64,000 nt of DNA from Mycolicibacterium agri (GTDB lineage: Bacteria; Actinomycetota; Actinomycetes; Mycobacteriales; Mycobacteriaceae), in NCBI RefSeq assembly GCF_002553505.1, contig NZ_PDCP01000006.1, positions 62,001-126,000 on the forward strand, read 5' to 3'. The position numbers and the translations under genes are program-made. Shown piece after piece: positions 16,902 to 25,675 of this stretch. Every line of letters begins with the position of its first letter. Within the stretch, counting starts at the first letter, position 1. The notes under the pieces are model-generated. The model ran no database searches. It was given only the letters and a program-made list of their open reading frames with translations, and was not told where the DNA came from.

Positions 16902-18025
16902 CCGAGCGGACCGACGAGCGGGCCGGCGCGGCCGAAACCACCGAAGGCAAACCCGTCCTCGGATACGCGATCGCAGGCGTGGCCGTCGTTGTCGCGCTCG
17001 GCGCGCTGACTCGGTTCCTGGAGGCGCAGGTGCCGGCGTGGGCGGCGGGCACACGGCTTGCGGGCGTCGCCAAGTCGATCGAATTTCCGGTCTACGCCAT
17101 CGCTTTGGGCCTGCTCGGCAACGTCATCGTGACCAAGCTCGCCCTGCGCGACGCGCTGGCTCGCGGGTTCCGCACGGAATTCTTCATCAAGACGGGTCTG
17201 GTGCTGCTCGGCGCGTCGATCAATCTCAAGGTGCTGGTGACCGCGGCAGCACCGGCGATCGTTCAGGCCCTGCTGCTGATCACGATCGTGTTCGGCTTTA
17301 CGTGGTGGCTCGGTGGGCGGCTCGGGCTCGACGACAAGCTGCGGGCGCTGCTCGCCTCCGCGGTGTCGATCTGCGGGGTGAGCGCCGCGATCGCCGCAGC
17401 GGGCGCGGTCCAGGCCAAGAAGGAGCAACTCGCCTACGCGGCGTCGCTGGTGATCGCGTTCGCGCTGCCATCGATCTTCCTGCTGCCATGGCTGGCCGAC
17501 GTGTTCGGACTGTCCGACGCGGTGGCGGGCGCGTGGATCGGCGGCAACATCGACACCACAGCCGCCGTCGCGGCCTCGGGCGCCATCGCCGGAGAGAACG
17601 CGCTGCAGATCGCCACCATCGTCAAGACCACGCAGAACGCCTTAATCGGTGTGGTCGCCATCGCGCTGACGGCGTACTTTGCGTTGAAGGTCGAGCGCCG
17701 AAGCGCGCAGGAGGCCCGTCCAACGCTGGGCCAGTTCTGGGACCGATTCCCGAAGTTCGTGCTCGGCTTCATCGCCGCCTCGATCATCGGCACGCTGTAT
17801 CTGCAGTGGGTCGCCGACGGCAAGGCCCAGATCGCGACGGTCAACGATCTGCGGACGTGGTTCTTGAACTTCGCGTTCGTCTCGATCGGTCTCGAGTTCT
17901 CGGTGAAGGGCCTGCGCGAGGCGGGATGGCGGCCGATCGCGCTGTTCGCCTCGGCCACCGTCGTCAACATCGTGGTCGCGCTCGGCCTGGCCACCGTCCT
18001 GTTCGGCAACTTCACCGTGGGATAA
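16898..18025 (+). CDS. YeiH-type putative sulfate exporter family protein (UPF0324)
   Basis: A 375-residue polytopic membrane protein of the PSE/YeiH family. About ten hydrophobic segments are visible, with family signatures FFIKTGLVLLGASINLKVL, SICGVSAAIAAAGAVQAKK, AGAWIGGNIDTTAAVAASG and FVSIGLEFSVKGLREAGWRP. The family is annotated as a sulfate exporter, but its substrate is not established. The GTG 16898 start overlaps the stop of the 29-residue peptide gene. Convergent with the APC permease gene 3 bases downstream. Confidence 0.88.
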   Translation: MTERTDERAGAAETTEGKPVLGYAIAGVAVVVALGALTRFLEAQVPAWAAGTRLAGVAKSIEFPVYAIALGLLGNVIVTKLALRDALARGFRTEFFIKTGLVLLGASINLKVLVTAAAPAIVQALLLITIVFGFTWWLGGRLGLDDKLRALLASAVSICGVSAAIAAAGAVQAKKEQLAYAASLVIAFALPSIFLLPWLADVFGLSDAVAGAWIGGNIDTTAAVAASGAIAGENALQIATIVKTTQNALIGVVAIALTAYFALKVERRSAQEARPTLGQFWDRFPKFVLGFIAASIIGTLYLQWVADGKAQIATVNDLRTWFLNFAFVSIGLEFSVKGLREAGWRPIALFASATVVNIVVALGLATVLFGNFTVG

Positions 18026-18028
18026 CGG

Positions 18029-19402
18029 CTACTCCTGGATGTCGAGCACCGGTGTGGGCCGTTGGAATCCGCGAGTCACCGCGAGCAGCCACATGAATCC
18101 GGCGGCCAGCCAGATCAGCCCGACCACCAGCGTCACGCTCGAGAGGCTGAACCACAGGTAGGCGGTGAGCAGGAAGCCGATACCCGGAAGCACCACGTTG
18201 TTGAACACGCCGGCACCACCGCGCTCGCCCGCCTCGACGAAGTAGTGCTTGATCACCGTCAAGTTCACCGCCGAAAACGCCACCAGCGCACCGAAACTCA
18301 CGATCTCCGCCAGCCTCGACAGACCGAGGACGAGGGCCAACAGCGAGATGACGGAAACCACCAGGATCGCGTATGCCGGGGTGCCGAACCGCTGCGCGAC
18401 ATAGCCGAAGATCTTGCGCGGCAAAATGCCGTCGCGCCCCATCGCATACAGGATGCGAGCCACCGAAGCCTGCGACGTGATGGCAGAACCCAGCGCGCCC
18501 GCCACATACGCCGCGGTGAAGAAGGTGTCCAGGAACTTGCCGCCCGCTGTCATCATGACATCGAGCGATCCGGCGTCGACGTCGGCGAAGTGATTGGACG
18601 GGAACACCAGCTGCGAGACGTACGACAGGATGATGAAGATGATCCCGGACGCGACGGTCGCGATCATGATGGCCCGCGGCACCGTCCGTTTCGGATCCTT
18701 TGCCTCCTCCGAAAGGGTTGAGACCGCGTCGAATCCGAGGAACGACAGACACAGGATGGCCGCACCCGCAAGGACGGGGTGGAAGCCACCGGCGGTGCCG
18801 TCTCCGCGCAGCGGAGCCATGAAATCCACTGTGCCGTACCCGGACAGCTTGATGCAGGCCAGCGCGATGAATACCGCGATGAAGATGGCTTGCACCGCGA
18901 TGATCACAAAGTTCGCCCGCGCCACGTTGACGATGCCGACGATGTTGAGCACCGTGACGATCAAGATCGTGACGAGGACAATCACCCACTGGGGAATTTC
19001 GGGGATCGCAGCGTTGAGATAGATGCCTATGACGAGGTAGTTCAGCATCGGCAGGAGAAGGTAGTCCAACAACAGCGACCACCCGGCGAGGAAGCCGATG
19101 GGCGCGCCGAAGGATTTCTGCGTGTAGGTATATGCCGAGCCCGCAATAGGATACGCCGTCGACATGCGGGCATACGAACGCGCCGTGAATACCATCGCGG
19201 CCAGGGTGACCACATACGCCAGCGGCACCCGCCCGCCGGTGACCTGCGTGACGATGCCGTAGGTGGTGAACACGGTGAGCGGCACCATGTACACCATCCC
19301 GAACAGCACGAGCGACGGTGTGCCGAGGACTCGAAGGAGTTGGCCCTCCTGCTCCGATGACGGCGGCGGGACCGTGGGATCCACTGACGCGGTTGACGAC
19401 AT
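18029..19402 (-). CDS. APC-superfamily amino-acid/amine permease
   Basis: A 457-residue inner-membrane permease with about 12 transmembrane segments. The first-helix region reads LGTPSLVLFGMVYMVPLTVF; AYPIAGSAYTYTQ and FLGFDAVSTLSEEAKDPKR are typical APC signatures. ATG 19402 has AGGAGAG upstream; the frame is open 21 codons further but without such a site. It is the last gene of a three-gene minus-strand cluster with an amidohydrolase and a nitrilase-type amidase, 10 bases from the former. It probably imports the compound those enzymes degrade, for example an amine or a purine/pyrimidine-derived amide. Confidence 0.87.
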   Translation of the reverse strand: MSSTASVDPTVPPPSSEQEGQLLRVLGTPSLVLFGMVYMVPLTVFTTYGIVTQVTGGRVPLAYVVTLAAMVFTARSYARMSTAYPIAGSAYTYTQKSFGAPIGFLAGWSLLLDYLLLPMLNYLVIGIYLNAAIPEIPQWVIVLVTILIVTVLNIVGIVNVARANFVIIAVQAIFIAVFIALACIKLSGYGTVDFMAPLRGDGTAGGFHPVLAGAAILCLSFLGFDAVSTLSEEAKDPKRTVPRAIMIATVASGIIFIILSYVSQLVFPSNHFADVDAGSLDVMMTAGGKFLDTFFTAAYVAGALGSAITSQASVARILYAMGRDGILPRKIFGYVAQRFGTPAYAILVVSVISLLALVLGLSRLAEIVSFGALVAFSAVNLTVIKHYFVEAGERGGAGVFNNVVLPGIGFLLTAYLWFSLSSVTLVVGLIWLAAGFMWLLAVTRGFQRPTPVLDIQE

Positions 19403-19412
19403 CGACTCTCCT

Positions 19413-21032
19413 CTACTTGGTGGCGGTGTACACCGGCCTGCCGCGCAGATACGTGGCACGAACATTCAGCGCCGGGAGTTCCAGCGCTGCAACGGTCCTG
19501 GGGTCACGGTCCAGCCAGACCAGATCGGCGCTCGCGCCGCGCACAAGCTCGCCCCACTGCGCGTCGGCGAACGCCTGGTAGGCCACGGCCGCCGAGTAGG
19601 CGCTCAGCGCCGGCTCGATCGGCAGTATCTCGTCGGGCGTCCAACCGCCGTCGGGCTCGCCGTCGACGGTCTGCCGCGACACAGCCACCGAGATGCCGTC
19701 CAGCGGTGCACCCGACGACACCGGCCAGTCGGAGCCGAATGCCAAAGGCGCGCCGGACTCTTCGAGGCTGCGGATGCGGTACTGCTTGGCGGTGCGTTCG
19801 GGGCCGAGCCGCGGCTCCGTCAGCACCGTCATCAACGCGTCGAGCTGCGCCCACAGCGGCTGCATGTTCGGAATGACGCCGAGCGCAGCGAATCTGCCGA
19901 TGTCGGCGTCGTCGACCAGTTGTGCGTGTGCGATCACGGGTCGGCGGTCGCGCGGGCCGTTGCGTCGCCTGACATGTTCGATCGCGTCCAGCGCTTGACG
20001 CACCGCCGCGTCACCGATCGCGTGGATGTGGATCTGGAAGCCCAACTCGTCGACCTGGCGCGCCGCCTCCGCCAGCGAGTCACCCTCCCAGTTCTGCATC
20101 CCGTGGTTGTGCAGCGCGGTGCAGTACGGCTGCAGCAGCGCACCTGTCTCGTTCTCGATGACGCCGTCGGCGAAGAACTTCACCGTCTGCGCCGTCAACA
20201 GCGGCGATCCGGCCTCGTCGACGCGGCGTCTCGCGTCGGCGAAAGTCGTTACCTGCGAGTCGAAGTAGCGTGGATCGGCATAGAACGCGAGGTTGAACCG
20301 CATGCGAAGCGCATCGCGGCGCGCCGCCTCGATGTAGGTGTCGACATCGGCGGGTTCGACCCAGGCGTCCTGCACCCAGGTCACGCCGCGCGCCAGGTAG
20401 TAGTCTGCGGCGGTACCCAGCGCCGCGACCCGGACGTTCTCGTCGCGCGCGGGCATGACGGCCTTCATCAAATCCATCGCGCCCCATTCGCGCAGCGTGC
20501 CGAGCACCGAACCGTCGTCACGACGCGGAATCTCGCCGAGCACCGGATCGGGCGTGTCCGCGGTGATGCCTGCGCGCTGCAGCGCAACCGAATTGCACCA
20601 CATCGTGTGGTAGTCCCAGGCCCCCAGCACTACCGGCCGGTCGGGCACCGCGGCGTCCAGCCATCGCGCGTCGAACAGCCCGCCCGGTGCCAGACTGCTT
20701 TCGTAGGACGCCCCGATGATCCACTCGTCGTCGGGATGCTCGGCAGCGAATTTGGCTACCGCCGAGACGATTTCGTCGACAGATTGACACGGCCGCACCT
20801 CGGGGCCGGCTTTCTCCAGACCGCCGTAGAGCGGATGCGCGTGGCCGTCGCCGAACGACGGTCCCAGAAAGCCGCCGCCGAGATCGATTTCGTCGGCATC
20901 CTTGGCCAACGCCACCGCGTCGTCGCCGAGCGCCTGCACCACCCCGTCATCGATCAGCAGCGCGGTCGTGTCGCCGGCCGATCCGGTCCAAATCACACCG
21001 TTTTTGAATATCGTCGCGCTCACCAGCGGCAC
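19413..21032 (-). CDS. Amidohydrolase family 3 (YtcJ-like)
   Basis: A 539-residue metal-dependent hydrolase of the YtcJ/Amidohydrolase_3 group. The metal motif is GPSFGDGHAHPLYGG; further ligands appear in FQIHIHAIGDAAV, PVIAHAQLVDD and the C-terminal FGSDWPVS. The length is normal for the family. The start is GTG 21032 or the in-frame GTG 21023, with the second residues of the barrel (SATIFKNGVIWTG) close behind. It lies 12 bases after the nitrilase gene and before the permease, so the three form one catabolic operon. The substrate of this family is rarely known; likely a cyclic amide or N-acyl compound. Confidence 0.87.
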   Translation of the reverse strand: MPLVSATIFKNGVIWTGSAGDTTALLIDDGVVQALGDDAVALAKDADEIDLGGGFLGPSFGDGHAHPLYGGLEKAGPEVRPCQSVDEIVSAVAKFAAEHPDDEWIIGASYESSLAPGGLFDARWLDAAVPDRPVVLGAWDYHTMWCNSVALQRAGITADTPDPVLGEIPRRDDGSVLGTLREWGAMDLMKAVMPARDENVRVAALGTAADYYLARGVTWVQDAWVEPADVDTYIEAARRDALRMRFNLAFYADPRYFDSQVTTFADARRRVDEAGSPLLTAQTVKFFADGVIENETGALLQPYCTALHNHGMQNWEGDSLAEAARQVDELGFQIHIHAIGDAAVRQALDAIEHVRRRNGPRDRRPVIAHAQLVDDADIGRFAALGVIPNMQPLWAQLDALMTVLTEPRLGPERTAKQYRIRSLEESGAPLAFGSDWPVSSGAPLDGISVAVSRQTVDGEPDGGWTPDEILPIEPALSAYSAAVAYQAFADAQWGELVRGASADLVWLDRDPRTVAALELPALNVRATYLRGRPVYTATK

Positions 21033-21044
21033 CCTACGTGCGAA

Positions 21045-22028
21045 TCACTTGACGACGCATGTCGGCGCGTGGCCTGTGCCGTACGGCCGGGCCGGATCGA
21101 CGGGGGCGGTCAACGCGGCGTAGCTGTCGGGCCGGCGGGTCAGCAGGAACGGAAACAGCGCCAGCCAATCGCGACGCTGGTCGAGATCGAGGTCGGCGAC
21201 GAGGATCGCCTCCTCGTCGCGGGGCACCTGCACCAGCACGCGGCCGTAGGGATCGGAGATGAACGACGAGCCGTAGAAGGACAGCGCGCCCTCGTCACCG
21301 GTGCGGTTGGGCACCACCATGAACAGGCCGTTGCTGATGCCGTTGGCCACGATCACCTGCTGCCACAGCGGCTGGGTGTCGAAGCTCGGGAACTTCGGCT
21401 CCGAACCGATTGCCGTTGGGTAGGCCACGATTTCGGCGCCGCCGAGCGAGTAACAGCGGGCCACCTCGCCGAACCACTCGTCCCAGCACGTCGGCATGCC
21501 GATGCGGGCGTCGAGACCGTCGGGCGCGTACACCGGGTACGGGTCGTCCTCGGCGGGACCCGGGCGGAAGTAGGTGTCTTCGTAGTAGCCGGCCGAGATC
21601 GGAATGTGCATCTTGCGGGTGCGGCCGACCAGTTCGCCCGCCGGCGACACCAGGATCGCGGTGTTGTAGCCCAAACCGTCTTCGGCGGGCGCCTTCTCGT
21701 AAAGCGAGGCGTGCACGTAGATGCCGTTGGCGACGGCGGCATCGGCGGCAAGCGCGAAGGTCGGGCCGCCGGTCAGGTCCTCGGCCGCGGCGCCGGGATT
21801 GGGTCCGGCGGGGCGGTCGGCGGGATAGCGCAGCAGGGTGATTTCGGGCAGGAAGACGATCCGGGCCCCTTCGGCCGCCGCACGGTCGATGCCGCTGCGC
21901 AGCGCGTGCGCCAGCTCCTCGGCGTCGGGGCGCCATCGGTGCTGAACGAGTCCGACCCGCAGCGGCGCGCGCTGCGACGACGTGCTGCGCGACAGGGGTT
22001 CAGCGGCATCAGACGTCAGTGTGATCAC
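21045..22028 (-). CDS. Nitrilase-superfamily amidase (N-carbamoylputrescine amidase-like)
   Basis: A 327-residue carbon-nitrogen hydrolase with the full catalytic triad: Glu62 in FLPEITL, Lys in TRKMHIPI, and Cys in MPTCWDEWF. ISAGYYEDTYFRPG and the conserved region after the Cys resemble N-carbamoylputrescine amidases and beta-ureidopropionases, which release carbamate from a ureido compound. It is first in the nitrilase - amidohydrolase - permease operon. A ring-opening amidohydrolase followed by a ureido-amidase and a permease would fit uptake and breakdown of a ureide or hydantoin-like nitrogen source, but the compound is not shown. Confidence 0.87.
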   Translation of the reverse strand: MITLTSDAAEPLSRSTSSQRAPLRVGLVQHRWRPDAEELAHALRSGIDRAAAEGARIVFLPEITLLRYPADRPAGPNPGAAAEDLTGGPTFALAADAAVANGIYVHASLYEKAPAEDGLGYNTAILVSPAGELVGRTRKMHIPISAGYYEDTYFRPGPAEDDPYPVYAPDGLDARIGMPTCWDEWFGEVARCYSLGGAEIVAYPTAIGSEPKFPSFDTQPLWQQVIVANGISNGLFMVVPNRTGDEGALSFYGSSFISDPYGRVLVQVPRDEEAILVADLDLDQRRDWLALFPFLLTRRPDSYAALTAPVDPARPYGTGHAPTCVVK

Positions 22029-22100
22029 GGATGAACGCTCCTAAAGCGAAAAGGCGTTCGTTAGTTTGACCCCGCATTCTTCCGTTCGCAAGCAGATGCG

Positions 22101-22129
22101 AAAAACCCCGGCGGTAGCTACCGCCGGGG
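22101..22129 (-). terminator. Intrinsic terminator of the ferritin-like gene
   Basis: A perfect 12-bp self-complementary arm pair (CCCCGGCGGTAG / CTACCGCCGGGG, 22106-22129) is followed on the minus strand by five T (22105-22101). It lies 17 bases beyond the stop of the gene ending at 22146. This is the clearest rho-independent terminator in the window, a form that is uncommon in mycobacteria. Confidence 0.8.
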
Positions 22130-22145
22130 CCTTCGTCAGAGGAGG

Positions 22146-23105
22146 TCAGTTGATGCCGACGACGTCCTTGGCGATGTCGGCAAGGCGTGTCTGAGCTGCA
22201 GAGATCACTCCCTGCCGGTTCTTGTGCGCCTCTTCGTACGCGATGATCGTGCGGATGTCGGCCGGGTCGTCGAGATCCTTGATGGCGGCCACGGCCTGAC
22301 CCACGTTCAGGTCGGCGTAGTCGGCGATCGGCAGTTCGTCGGCGTCGAGCACGCCGGTGGCGCTGCGCACGGTGTGCAGTGCATCGGCGGTGCCGTCGGC
22401 CCCTTCACCGCGAACAACCTTCTCGGCGGTCTCCAGCGCCGCGTCCCGCGTCGCCGTCAGCGTCTTGCGTGCCACGTCGCGGGCCTGCGCACTGCGGTTC
22501 AGCAGCTCGCTGACCGTCGGCGGCCCCGAGCGCACGGTGTCGATGGCCTTGTCCAGTCCGCGCACCGACCACGTCATCGGCACATACGCCAGCCGCACGG
22601 CCGCACCGGTCGCGGCCTGCAGCGGCGTGCGTCGCAGCGCGGCAGGGCCACCGAGAGCGTCCTCGGCCAGCACCGTCGTCAGCCACTCAACGGTTGCGCT
22701 ATGCGCAGTGATCAACCGCTCGGCCAGCGCCTGCACGTCCTTCTTGTCGGCGGCGACCGCGAGCGCCTTCAGGTAGCGGGCGCGGTCGAGCAGCTGGTGC
22801 TCGAGCGCCAGATCCCCGAGCAGCGCCTCGTCGAACGGCTGCGCCTGCTCGGTGAGCGCCTTGACCGCCGCGGCCGCACGGCCGATGAACGGCCCGATCA
22901 CGTCGGGGTAGCCGCCGAGATCGCGGATCGCCTGTTCGATGGCCTCGGCGCGTTCGCGGCCGTTTTCGGCGTTCTGCGAGAGTTCACGTCGCACCGCCTC
23001 GGTGCGCGCCTGCACCAATCGCGTTTCGGCGACCTGGATTTCGGTATTCGTCAGATCAAGGATGGCGCGCAACTGCGCCAACAATGTCGATGTCGTGGTT
23101 GTCAT
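22146..23105 (-). CDS. Ferritin-like-domain helical protein
   Basis: A 319-residue mostly helical cytosolic protein. Residues ~30-160 form a four-helix pattern (RRELSQNAENGRERAEAIEQ, ALLGDLALEHQLLDRARYLK, LAERLITAHSATVEWLTTVL) that looks like a ferritin-like bundle; the Glu/His spacing (LALEHQ, AHSATVEW) could bind metal but the ligand set is not certain. The second half (LNRSAQARDVARKTLTATRD, ITAYEEAHKNRQGV-like repeats of helix) is unassigned. It is the last gene of the stress-type cluster, 137 bases after the APC permease gene, and ends at a strong terminator. Function unknown; stress or DNA protection is possible from context. Confidence 0.75.
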   Translation of the reverse strand: MTTTTSTLLAQLRAILDLTNTEIQVAETRLVQARTEAVRRELSQNAENGRERAEAIEQAIRDLGGYPDVIGPFIGRAAAAVKALTEQAQPFDEALLGDLALEHQLLDRARYLKALAVAADKKDVQALAERLITAHSATVEWLTTVLAEDALGGPAALRRTPLQAATGAAVRLAYVPMTWSVRGLDKAIDTVRSGPPTVSELLNRSAQARDVARKTLTATRDAALETAEKVVRGEGADGTADALHTVRSATGVLDADELPIADYADLNVGQAVAAIKDLDDPADIRTIIAYEEAHKNRQGVISAAQTRLADIAKDVVGIN

Positions 23106-23242
23106 ATACGTCTTTCTTCCTCAGCGTTGACTTGAAGTGTCGGCGCGAGGTGCACCACTGTCTGGCTACCCGAACGGCGTTGGCCGCTAAACGCGTAGAC
23201 GTGTCGGGTTGGTCACCCCAGCGATCTTGAAAATGTCGGGGA

Positions 23243-24568
23243 TTACGGGGTTTTCGCTGCGCGACGGCTGTCAGACCAGCGCGCGGCGGCGAACAGGACG
23301 GCGCCGACGGCCAGCAGGATGGCCGCGAACAGCCACACCTGCGCGCTCTGCTGGCTGAGCAGCAGGAGGCACGAGATGACGCCGAGCACGGGGACGAACG
23401 TCCAAACCCGGTAGTGATCATGCTCGACGGTCTGTCGCCGCAGCACCAACACCGCGAGGTTGGTGGCGATGAAGACGAAAAGCAGAAGCAAGACAACGGT
23501 TTCGGCGAGCGTGGCCAAACCACTCACAGTGGTGAGCACCATGGCCACCGCGGTCGTCGCGAGGATGGCCACCCATGGCGTGCGCCGGTTCGGCAGCACC
23601 CTGCCCAGCACAGCGGGCAGCAAGCGCTGCTCGGCCATGCCGTAGGCCAGCCGGCTGGCCATCACCATCGTCAACAGAGCGCCGTTGGCGACCGCGATCA
23701 ACGCGATCAAACTGAACGCCCACTCCGGTATTCCCGCCCCGGCCGCGTTCACCACCGCCAGCAGCGGGCCGGACGACGCCGATAACTCACTGGGCGGCAA
23801 TGCAATTGAGCTGGCCAACCCGACCAGCACGTAGACCGCGCCCGCGGCCGCCAGGCTGCCGAACAGGGCGCGGGGGTAGACCTTGCTGGGCTGACGGATC
23901 TCCTCCACGACATTGGCCGAGGTCTCGAAGCCGACGAACGAGTAGTAGGCGATGATGGCGCCGCTGAGAATGGCGATGGCCGGCGCGGTGTCGGTCGGAA
24001 ACTCGACGACGCGTCCCACGTCGCCTCTGCCGCGGCCGAGCATGATCGCCACCACGACGACGACGAGCATCAGACCGCTGAATTCGATGACGGTCATCAC
24101 CATGTTGCTGCGCAGAGATTCCTTGATGCCGCGGGCGTTCAGCGCGGCGACCAGCGCGAGGAAGACCAGCGCGGCGGGCACTGCGGGCACGTCGATGAAC
24201 GTCGCGAGGTACTCGCCCGAGAACGCCAAAGCCAAACCGGCAGCGCTGGTTACGCCGGCGGCCAGCATGCAGAACCCCACGAGGAACGACACGATCGGGA
24301 GCTTGAAGGCGCGCTCGGCGAACACCGCGGCGCCACCGGCCTTCGGATACTTGGTCACCAGTTCGGCGTAGGAGCCCGCGGTCAGCAGGGCCAGCAGCAG
24401 CGCCAACAACAGCGGCGCCCACAGCGCACCGCCGACCTTCTCCGCGAGCACGCCCATCAACGCATACACGCCCGCGCCCAGGACGTCGCCGAGAATGAAC
24501 AGGAACAGCAGCGGACCGGTGATGTCCCGCTTGAGCTTGTCTTCGGAAGCCGTCTGAGTCGCGGTCAT
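23243..24568 (-). CDS. APC-superfamily amino-acid permease
   Basis: A 441-residue inner-membrane permease with about 12 transmembrane helices. The start of helix 1 (GPLLFLFILGDVLGAGVYAL), then AELVTKYPKAGGAAVFAERAF and FVGFETSANVVEEIRQPSK, are APC signatures. Its ATG overlaps the stop of the Lys/Ala-rich protein gene (ATGA, 24565-24568), so it is translated as part of that operon, an unusual pairing of a transporter with histone-like and coiled-coil proteins. Substrate unknown. Confidence 0.88.
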   Translation of the reverse strand: MTATQTASEDKLKRDITGPLLFLFILGDVLGAGVYALMGVLAEKVGGALWAPLLLALLLALLTAGSYAELVTKYPKAGGAAVFAERAFKLPIVSFLVGFCMLAAGVTSAAGLALAFSGEYLATFIDVPAVPAALVFLALVAALNARGIKESLRSNMVMTVIEFSGLMLVVVVVAIMLGRGRGDVGRVVEFPTDTAPAIAILSGAIIAYYSFVGFETSANVVEEIRQPSKVYPRALFGSLAAAGAVYVLVGLASSIALPPSELSASSGPLLAVVNAAGAGIPEWAFSLIALIAVANGALLTMVMASRLAYGMAEQRLLPAVLGRVLPNRRTPWVAILATTAVAMVLTTVSGLATLAETVVLLLLFVFIATNLAVLVLRRQTVEHDHYRVWTFVPVLGVISCLLLLSQQSAQVWLFAAILLAVGAVLFAAARWSDSRRAAKTP

Positions 24569-24984
24569 CGGCCGGTGCGGGGCGGTTGTTTCCTCGGCGC
24601 CTTGACGACGCTGACGGCTTTGGAGGCTTTGGTTGCCTTGGTGGCCTTCTTCGCCGCCTTCTTCACGGGCGCCTTACTCGTCTTGCTCGTTGCTTCGTTC
24701 TTGATCGGCGCCACCTTGACGGCACCCTTCTTCGCAGGCGCCTTCTTGGCGGCGGCTTTCTTCGCAGGCGCCTTCTTGGCGGCGGCTTTCTTCTCAGGTG
24801 CCTTTTTGGCGGGCGCCTTCTTGGCCGGAGCTTTCTTCGCAGGCACCTGCCCGGCTTTCGGCTGCCCGATGCCGATCCGCTCGGCGGCGCGCTCCCCGAT
24901 GCTGCGGGTAACGCGTACTACGCGGCCGACGACTTTCGCGCCGGACGAGGCCGCCTCCATCGCGCGCTGGCGGGGGTCAGGCAT
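24565..24984 (-). CDS. Histone-like Lys/Ala-rich protein with decapeptide repeats
   Basis: A 139-residue protein. The first ~40 residues (MPDPRQRAMEAASSGAKVVG...) form a helical head; the rest is a basic, low-complexity tail of KKAPAKK/KKAAAKK repeats, like the tail of mycobacterial HupB or eukaryotic histone H1. Two exact 30-base units (24728-24757 and 24758-24787) encode adjacent decapeptides, with further degenerate copies, so the tail can change length by slippage. ATG 24984 overlaps the stop of the preceding gene by 8 bases. The long open frame upstream is a shadow. It probably binds DNA or other polyanions; no globular DNA-binding domain is visible. Confidence 0.72.
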   Translation of the reverse strand: MPDPRQRAMEAASSGAKVVGRVVRVTRSIGERAAERIGIGQPKAGQVPAKKAPAKKAPAKKAPEKKAAAKKAPAKKAAAKKAPAKKGAVKVAPIKNEATSKTSKAPVKKAAKKATKATKASKAVSVVKAPRKQPPRTGR

Positions 24985-25651
24985 CGTCGGACTCGCTTTG
25001 GCGCCGTTGCTTTTCCACGTCGGCCAACTGCTCGGCGCGGTCGGCCTGCGCGATCTTGCTCGCCGCGTCGCTGCGCTTGTCCGCGGCATCAGACGCCTTC
25101 GCCTGCGCGACGGCCTCGGCGCTGCGCTCGGACGCCCTGATCCTGTCCTTCTGCTGCTGTTCGGCCGATTCGACGGCCTCCTTGCGCTGCGCGGCGACGT
25201 TGTCGGCCTGCTTCTTGGCGGCCCTCTCGCGTTCTTCGGCGTCCTTGATGGCCGCGACTTTCTGATGTGCCGCGGCGACGCGCGCCTGCTTGACGGCTTC
25301 CTCCTTCTCGGCAGGAGCCTCCTCGCGCACCTGCGCCGCAGCGGCGCGGGCTTCGTCGAGTTCTTCATCGGCCTGCGCCTCGGCCCGGTCGGCGGCCTCA
25401 TCCAGCGTGGCGGCCCGCGCCAGTGCATCACTGCGCTGCAGCAGCGCCGAGCCGCGTCGCTCCAGATCCGGAGCGCCCAGCGCACCGCCGACCATCAGAT
25501 CGAGCTTGCCCATCGAGCGCTCATACAGCAGCCGCGCCGGCGCATCGGAGTCCAACCGGGCTACGACCCGGTCCTCGATCATCTGGAGTGGAAAGCGGGC
25601 CAACTCGTATTGCACGCGCAGTACCGCGAACGGAACGTCGGTGATTTTCAT
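24977..25651 (-). CDS. Coiled-coil protein annotated elsewhere as IF2-family
   Basis: A 224-residue protein. Residues 1-75 (MKITDVPFAVLRVQYELARF, LYERSMGKLDLMVGGALG) form a small conserved head; residues 75-224 are one long charged coiled coil rich in Ala, Glu, Lys and Gln. Similar mycobacterial proteins carry the name IF2 family translation initiation factor, but nothing of a GTPase or IF2 domain is visible; the label seems to come from low-complexity similarity. It lies between the CsbD-like and Lys/Ala-rich genes, overlapping the latter by 8 bases. A structural role in the stress envelope or nucleoid is a guess. Confidence 0.72.
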   Translation of the reverse strand: MKITDVPFAVLRVQYELARFPLQMIEDRVVARLDSDAPARLLYERSMGKLDLMVGGALGAPDLERRGSALLQRSDALARAATLDEAADRAEAQADEELDEARAAAAQVREEAPAEKEEAVKQARVAAAHQKVAAIKDAEERERAAKKQADNVAAQRKEAVESAEQQQKDRIRASERSAEAVAQAKASDAADKRSDAASKIAQADRAEQLADVEKQRRQSESDDA

Positions 25652-25675
25652 CGCTGTGCTCTCCTTTCGCTCTCG

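Noticed and set aside
16898-18025. A riboswitch in the leader of the YeiH-type transporter
   Set aside because: The gene start overlaps the 29-residue peptide gene, and the 67-base gap before that peptide shows no recognisable riboswitch core.
19263-22034. A 923-residue plus-strand frame across the amidohydrolase and nitrilase
   Set aside because: Antisense shadow; the catalytic motifs of both enzymes are on the minus strand.
24977-25651. True translation initiation factor IF2
   Set aside because: No GTP-binding G-domain or IF2 domains II-IV; only a charged coiled coil, so the usual name is misleading.
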